Assembly (NCBI GenBank): GCA_904419875.1
Contig: CAJFTG010000027.1
Span: 1 to 35,511 of the forward strand
Reading direction: 5' to 3'
Origin: Candidatus Avimonas caecicola
GTDB taxonomy: Bacteria > Bacillota > Clostridia > Oscillospirales > Acutalibacteraceae
Length of the DNA stretch: 35,511 bases
The notes below the pieces were generated by a model. It made no database searches. It was not told the DNA's origin and saw only the letters and a list, made by a program, of their open reading frames with translations. The position numbers and the translations under genes are program-made. Within the stretch, counting starts at the first letter, position 1. Each line of letters starts with the position of its first letter. Shown one piece after another: positions 32,137 to 35,511 of the stretch.

Positions 32137-32859
32137 TCAGGCGTCGGGGAAGGCCCGGCGGAAGGCTTCGCCGGCGAAAACCGCCTCCGGGGGGCCGGAA
32201 GCCTCCACGCTGCGGTCGAGCAGCACCACCCGGTCCGCGTGGCCGCGCACGAACGCGAGGTCGTGGGAAACCAGCAGCATCACCATGTCGCAGCTGGCCT
32301 TGAGCTGCCCGAGAATGGAATAAAACAGCTGCAGGCCCGCCTGGTCCACCCCCGACACCGGTTCGTCCAGAACAAGGAGGTCCGGGGCGGGGAGGGTGGC
32401 CGCCGCCAGCAGAACCCGCTGCAGCTCCCCGCCGGAAAGCCGGCCCACCGGCTTGTCCATCAGGGAAGCGGCGTTGAAGCGGGCCAGATGCGCCCGCAGC
32501 CGTTCCACCGCCTTTTTCCGCCGGGGAAGGAAGACCGGGTAGCCGCTGGTCAGGGATTCAATCAGATCGTACACCGTGGCGGGCGAGCCGGCGTCCACGC
32601 CGAGCGTCTGCGGGACATAGCCGATGCGCAGCTTCCCGGCCGGCCGGCCGTCATGGCCGCTGAACTCCACGCTGCCGGTGTGGGGGATCTCCCCCAGGAT
32701 TGCCTTGAGAAGGGTGGATTTCCCGGCCCCGTTCCGGCCGATCAGGGCGGTCAGCTCCCCGCAGTGGGCGTGCAGGCTCACGTCCTTAAGCAGGACCGTG
32801 CCGCCCGCGGCGACGGTGATGTGGTTGATTTTCAGGCAGTGCAGCCCGCAGGTGCTCAT
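32137..32859 (-). CDS. znuC: Zinc ABC transporter ATP-binding protein
   Basis: A 240-residue ABC ATPase that powers the ZnuB permease at the cytoplasmic membrane face. Walker A is G-R-N-G-A-G-K-S (41-48), the Q-loop lies in Y-V-P-Q-T (81-85), the signature is L-S-G-G-E-L-Q-R (141-148), Walker B is L-L-V-L-D-E-P (161-167), and the switch His is in V-S-H-D. AAAGGGGGG precedes ATG 32859. The frame is open further upstream but overlaps znuA. It lies 59 bp after znuA. Confidence 0.94.
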   Translation of the reverse strand: MSTCGLHCLKINHITVAAGGTVLLKDVSLHAHCGELTALIGRNGAGKSTLLKAILGEIPHTGSVEFSGHDGRPAGKLRIGYVPQTLGVDAGSPATVYDLIESLTSGYPVFLPRRKKAVERLRAHLARFNAASLMDKPVGRLSGGELQRVLLAAATLPAPDLLVLDEPVSGVDQAGLQLFYSILGQLKASCDMVMLLVSHDLAFVRGHADRVVLLDRSVEASGPPEAVFAGEAFRRAFPDA

Positions 32860-32918
32860 AAGCGCCCCCCTTTGCAAATCATGGATGCCGGTTGCCGGCC
32901 GCCGGGCCGAGGCCCCGG

Positions 32919-33884
32919 TCAGGAGGCGGCGGCGCGCAGGGCCTGCACGTTCTGCTCCATCGCCTCCAGCCAGGCGTTTTTTTCGTCCCCCCCGCCCGCG
33001 GCCATGTTCAGCGTGAGGAGGAGGGAACGCTCCGCGCTGTCCGCAATATAGGCATATTCCTCCGGATACTGGCTGTCGTACAGCAGCAGCACGGCGCCGG
33101 CCCGGGCGGCGGCCTGCTCCGCGGCCCGGATGTCCGAGGCGGACACGCCGGCCTCCTCCCCGATGGAAAGAGCGGCTACCGGCCGCAGGCCGAGATCCTC
33201 CGCAAAATAGGTCAGGGAATCGTGAAAGGTGATGCACGCGTCGGTGGGCAGGGCCCCGGCCGCGTCCCGAAGCTGCGCGTAAACCGCGTCGATGAGGGAG
33301 AGGTAAGCCTCCGCATTGGCGGCATAGGCCGCCGCGTGATCCGGATCCAGCGCCTGAAGCCCATCCCGCAGGTTTTCCACCTGCCGGCGGTATCGGCCGG
33401 GGCTGGTCCAGATGTGTTCGTTATAGCAGACCGCTTCCTCCTCCGCCGGCCCGTCCTCCCCGTCATGGCCGTGGTCGTGTTCATGGACGTGACGGGATTC
33501 CACCAGGGGGACCCCTTCCGAGGTGTCGATGGCCGCCAGCTCCGGGAACTGCTCCCGCGCGCCGTCGAGGAAGCTTTCCGCCCCGGCGCCGTTGAGGATC
33601 AGGGCGTCCGCGCCCGAAAGGGTAATCATATTGTCGGGGGAGAGCTGGTAGTCATGCAGGCAGCCGGCCTGGGAGGGGACGAGATTGACGACCTGCACCC
33701 CGTCCACGCCGTCCGCCACGTTGAGCGCGGCAATATATACGGGATAGGAGGCGGCGACCAGCCGCAGCCGCCCGTCCTCCCGCTCCGTGACCCGGGTGAA
33801 AGCGGTGATGACGGCGGAAACCAGCAGGATCGCCCCCATCAGCAGGGCGACGGCGGCATATCGCCGCCGGTCGGATTTGGTCAT
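32919..33884 (-). CDS. znuA: Zinc ABC transporter substrate-binding protein
   Basis: A 321-residue cluster A-I metal-binding protein. The three His ligands typical of ZnuA are H77 (C-L-H-D-Y), H157 (N-E-H-I-W) and H221 (F-H-D-S-L); D270 (L-Y-D-S-Q-Y-P) is in the fourth position. A His/Asp-rich loop (H-V-H-E-H-D-H-G-H, 132-140), diagnostic of zinc transporters, lies between the first two. The N-terminus has a hydrophobic segment (10-29) but no lipobox cysteine, so the protein seems membrane-anchored rather than lipidated. ATG 33884 follows GAAAGGACC. Promoter and candidate operator lie directly upstream. Confidence 0.93.
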   Translation of the reverse strand: MTKSDRRRYAAVALLMGAILLVSAVITAFTRVTEREDGRLRLVAASYPVYIAALNVADGVDGVQVVNLVPSQAGCLHDYQLSPDNMITLSGADALILNGAGAESFLDGAREQFPELAAIDTSEGVPLVESRHVHEHDHGHDGEDGPAEEEAVCYNEHIWTSPGRYRRQVENLRDGLQALDPDHAAAYAANAEAYLSLIDAVYAQLRDAAGALPTDACITFHDSLTYFAEDLGLRPVAALSIGEEAGVSASDIRAAEQAAARAGAVLLLYDSQYPEEYAYIADSAERSLLLTLNMAAGGGDEKNAWLEAMEQNVQALRAAAS

Positions 33885-33919
33885 AGCAGGTGGTCCTTTC
33901 GACATGGTTCGGCAGGGTG

Positions 33920-33943
33920 TTATTGCGAATGAGTTGCAATTAA
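33920..33943. promoter_or_regulatory. Candidate Fur-family (Zur) operator
   Basis: An imperfect palindrome, with core TTGCGAATGAGTTGCAA at 33924-33940, is symmetric at 12 of 17 positions. It lies immediately downstream of the znuA -10 element, over the predicted transcription start, where a bound repressor would block initiation. Binding by the divergent Fur-family protein is inferred from position and symmetry. Confidence 0.6.
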
Positions 33944-33944
33944 C

Positions 33945-33972
33945 AGTATACCGCGCTTTTCCGCAAAGTCAA
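33945..33972 (-). promoter_or_regulatory. Promoter of znuA-znuC-znuB
   Basis: On the minus strand TTGACT (33967-33972) and TATACT (33945-33950) are separated by 16 bp. The start falls near 33938, inside the palindrome at 33920-33943. Confidence 0.75.
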
Positions 33973-34002
33973 GGGGAAAATGGGCGCAGCCGCCCGGGAT
34001 GA

Positions 34003-34030
34003 TTGACTTTTCCGGCCGGATGGCTACAAT
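34003..34030 (+). promoter_or_regulatory. Promoter of the Fur-family regulator gene
   Basis: TTGACT (34003-34008) and TACAAT (34025-34030) are separated by 16 bp, back to back with the znuA promoter. No second palindrome like that at 33920-33943 is seen here, so the regulator may not repress itself strongly. Confidence 0.65.
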
Positions 34031-34067
34031 AATAGGGAGAACGTCAGGCGGAAGGGGGCGGGACGGC

Positions 34068-34577
34068 ATGGCGGACAGGACGGGAAAACCAGGGAAGCCA
34101 GGAGAGCCGGGGAAGTCCGGAAAACCGGAAAAAGGCGAAAAGACGAGAAATACCCGGCAGAAGCGGCTGATCCTTTCCCTGTTGGAGGAGGCCCGCGGCC
34201 CGCTGACCGCCGGGGAGATTTACGCAAGGGCGGCCGAACGGCAGCCCGGTATCGCCAAATCCACCGTTTACCGCAACCTGGAGGGGATGCAGGAGCGGGG
34301 AGAGGTGGTGCGCGGCCGCCTGGAAAACGGGGAAAGCTTTTACGGCGCGGCGGATGGGCGCGGGCATCGGCATTATATGATCTGCCGGGGATGCAACCGG
34401 ATGCTGGATCTTCCCGCCTGCCCGCTGGCGAGCATGGAACGGGAGATCGAGGAGACGGCCGGCTTTTCGGTGACCGACCACGTCATCCAGATTTACGGCT
34501 ACTGCGCGGAATGCCGCAGGCGGGGGCGGACGGACGGCCCGGCGGATGCAAGCAGTGCGGAAATAGCCGGGGACTGA
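34068..34577 (+). CDS. Fur-family metalloregulator, probable Zur, with collagen-like N-terminus
   Basis: A 169-residue Fur-family DNA-binding repressor. The winged helix spans about 28-90, with recognition helix K-S-T-V-Y-R-N-L (64-71). The regulatory domain has R-G-H-R-H-Y-M-I-C-R-G-C (98-109) and a second pair C146-A-E-C149, giving the structural zinc site of four cysteines (106, 109, 146, 149). Residues 6-25 are unusual: Gly-Lys-Pro, Gly-Lys-Pro, Gly-Glu-Pro, Gly-Lys-Ser, Gly-Lys-Pro, encoded by 9-bp DNA repeats, then an acidic-basic stretch. Divergence from znuA-C-B suggests zinc sensing; iron or peroxide sensing is not excluded. AGGGGG precedes ATG 34068. Confidence 0.9.
   Translation: MADRTGKPGKPGEPGKSGKPEKGEKTRNTRQKRLILSLLEEARGPLTAGEIYARAAERQPGIAKSTVYRNLEGMQERGEVVRGRLENGESFYGAADGRGHRHYMICRGCNRMLDLPACPLASMEREIEETAGFSVTDHVIQIYGYCAECRRRGRTDGPADASSAEIAGD
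34083..34127. repeat. Five 9-bp tandem repeats in the Fur-family gene
   Basis: Five in-frame 9-bp units of pattern GGR-RAR-YCN encode Gly-Lys/Glu-Pro/Ser triplets. They produce a short collagen-like segment ahead of the DNA-binding domain. Confidence 0.9.
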
Positions 34578-34612
34578 GGAAACGGACGACGTCCGTTTCC
34601 TCAGTCCCCGGC
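34566..34612. terminator. 47-bp perfect palindrome at the end of the Fur-family gene
   Basis: Two 23-bp arms are exactly complementary around a single central A (34589). The stop codon of the Fur-family gene (34575-34577) lies within the left arm. The plus-strand tail is CTTTGCTTTG. It probably terminates this gene and perhaps also the convergent yqeY transcript. Confidence 0.7.
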
Positions 34613-34665
34613 TTTGCTTTGCGGGCGCGGGCTTCCGCCATTGAGCGGCTTCTGCCGCCCTTCCT

Positions 34666-34728
34666 GCCTTCCCCGTCTTCCCCGTCCTTCTCGTCCTTCT
34701 CGTCCTTCTCGTCCTCCCTGGCCTCTCC
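34666..34728. repeat. Seven degenerate 9-bp tandem repeats
   Basis: Units are GCCTTCCCC, GTCTTCCCC, three perfect GTCCTTCTC (34684-34710), GTCCTCCCT and GGCCTCTCC. They are intergenic, between the palindrome and the yqeY stop. The minus strand reads GAGAAGGAC. Confidence 0.9.
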
Positions 34729-34729
34729 G

Positions 34730-35176
34730 TCAGCCCAGCCGCTCCCCGACCAGACGGGCGACGAGGGAGCCGTCGGCCTTCCCTTTCACCCGGGGCATCA
34801 GCGACTTCATGACCGCGCCCTTGTCCCGCGGGGTGGGCGCGCCGATCCCGAGCTCGGCCAGCACCTCGTCGATTTCCGCCCGGACGGCCGCTTCGTCCAT
34901 CATGGGAGGGGCGAATTCGGACAGCACCGCGATGCGGGCCTGACATTCCTGGATGAGCTCCGTCCGGTCGGCCGGGGAGAGGTCCATCGTCTCCTGCGTC
35001 TGCTTGATCTCCCGCAGGACGACGGCGTTTTCCTCCTCCTCGGTCAGGTCGGCCCGTTTGTCGATGGCTTTGTTTTTCAGCGCGGACAGCAGAAGGGAAA
35101 GCGTTTCCTTCCGCGGGGCGTCTTTGTCCTTGAGGGCCTGCATCATCGCTTTGCGCACAACGTCAATTTTACTCAT
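34730..35176 (-). CDS. yqeY: GatB/YqeY domain protein
   Basis: A 148-residue stand-alone YqeY domain, related to the C-terminal tRNA-binding region of GatB. Features are the N-terminal A-M-x-x-K-D-x-x-R-x-x-T-L-x-x-L-x-x-A-L-K pattern, the acidic L-T-E-E-E-E segment, and the C-terminal G-A-V-M-K-S-L-M-P-R-V-K-G-K-A-D-G signature. The C-terminal R-L-V-G-E-R-L matches the family end. The role is not firmly established; tRNA-related metabolism is assumed. The start is ATG 35176, with AGGAAGGA 9 nt upstream; an earlier in-frame ATG overlaps that site. It has its own promoter. Confidence 0.93.
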   Translation of the reverse strand: MSKIDVVRKAMMQALKDKDAPRKETLSLLLSALKNKAIDKRADLTEEEENAVVLREIKQTQETMDLSPADRTELIQECQARIAVLSEFAPPMMDEAAVRAEIDEVLAELGIGAPTPRDKGAVMKSLMPRVKGKADGSLVARLVGERLG

Positions 35177-35226
35177 GCATACCATTCCTTCCTCGTCCCG
35201 GACGGGACGGCGGCTCTGTCCCTTTG

Positions 35227-35255
35227 ATCGTACATCCCGGAAGGGGGAAAGTCAA
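35227..35255 (-). promoter_or_regulatory. Promoter of yqeY
   Basis: On the minus strand TTGACT (35250-35255) and TACGAT (35227-35232) are separated by 17 bp, giving a leader of about 45 nt. Confidence 0.65.
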
Positions 35256-35511
35256 GGAAAATCAGCGGCCGCGTGAGCGGCGGCGTCCGGCGCGGTGCCG
35301 CCGGGGAGGGGGCGGGCCGCCCCCTCTTTTCCTCTTGCCCTCTTGCCCTTCCCCCCTCGGCCTCTTGTCCCCTTGTCCCCTTGTTTTCTTCCCCCTTTTT
35401 CCTTTTGCCCGCGAAAAGCCCGCGCCGGTGCAGGTCGGCCGGGAGGCCGCCCGGCGCGCCGCCGCGGCGACGGCGGAGGGGGCACGCCGCCTTTCCGCCT
35501 CTTCCAATGCC
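35256..35511. other. Window end: intergenic, no gene seen
   Basis: The last 256 bases hold no supported gene. They contain the 8-bp tandem array at 35324-35411 and short GC-rich palindromic patches such as GGCGCGCCGCCGCGG near 35453. Confidence 0.5.
35324..35411. repeat. Eleven degenerate 8-bp tandem repeats
   Basis: Units in one 8-bp phase: CTCTTTTC, CTCTTGCC twice, CTTCCCCC, CTCGGCCT, CTTGTCCC twice, CTTGTTTT, CTTCCCCC, TTTTTCCT, TTTGCCCG. The array is strongly pyrimidine-biased on the plus strand. Confidence 0.85.

Overview
This window is about 35.5 kb of GC-rich chromosome, and everything in it looks like ordinary housekeeping DNA from a spore-forming Firmicute. I infer a high-GC anaerobic member of the Clostridia (Oscillospiraceae-like). 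The evidence is strong AGGAGG-type ribosome binding sites, TTGACA/TATAAT promoters, an alpha/beta small acid-soluble spore protein, YpeB, a NodB-type deacetylase, rubredoxin, and HemW next to LepA. I see no insertion sequence, prophage, integrase, CRISPR array, rRNA or plasmid function.

Layout. 186-994 (+): two small membrane proteins (DUF4234, DUF2752). 1109-3456 (-): a DedA/TVP38-type membrane protein overlapping cardiolipin synthase. 3676-4384: a cupin (-) divergent from rubredoxin (+). 5198-5271 (-): tRNA-Gln(CTG). 5580-6845 (-): spore protein SASP and a polysaccharide deacetylase. 7200-11183 (-): lepA, hemW and a DUF4375-like membrane protein. 11969-12649 (+): a lipoprotein with a degenerate NlpC/P60 domain, followed by a possible small CDS. 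13450-15906 (-): hflX, ppk2 and an unlisted 55-residue membrane protein. 16483-21436 (+): prs, nadA, a GNAT acetyltransferase, nadB, nadC. 22022-22249 (-): acpP. 22502-23937 (+): aroE, aroK. 23985-24482 (-): trmL. 25187-26129 (+): a 59-residue protein and a lipoprotein. 26183-28591 (-): class A penicillin-binding protein. 28994-29422 (+): a membrane protein with a BofC-like C-terminus. 29580-30947 (-): ypeB without sleB. 31229-33884 (-): znuA, znuC, znuB, divergent from 34068-34577 (+), a Fur-family regulator. 34730-35176 (-): yqeY.

How the genes work together. The prs-nad cluster links PRPP synthesis to de novo NAD synthesis, because NadC consumes PRPP. The zinc uptake operon and its probable regulator are divergent, and a palindrome sits just downstream of the znuA -10 element. 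Cardiolipin synthase, the DedA-like protein, the penicillin-binding protein, ACP and the lipoproteins are envelope functions; SASP, YpeB, the deacetylase and perhaps the BofC-like protein relate to sporulation or germination.

Most unusual features. (1) The NlpC/P60 lipoprotein has lost all three expected catalytic residues. (2) Short tandem repeats with periods of 8-12 bp occur in many intergenic regions and inside two genes: the Fur-family gene, where they encode a collagen-like Gly-X-Pro N-terminus, and hemW. (3) Two small proteins with strong ribosome binding sites are easy to miss. (4) lepA, hflX and prs all appear to start at TTG. I did not find a convincing new multi-gene system.
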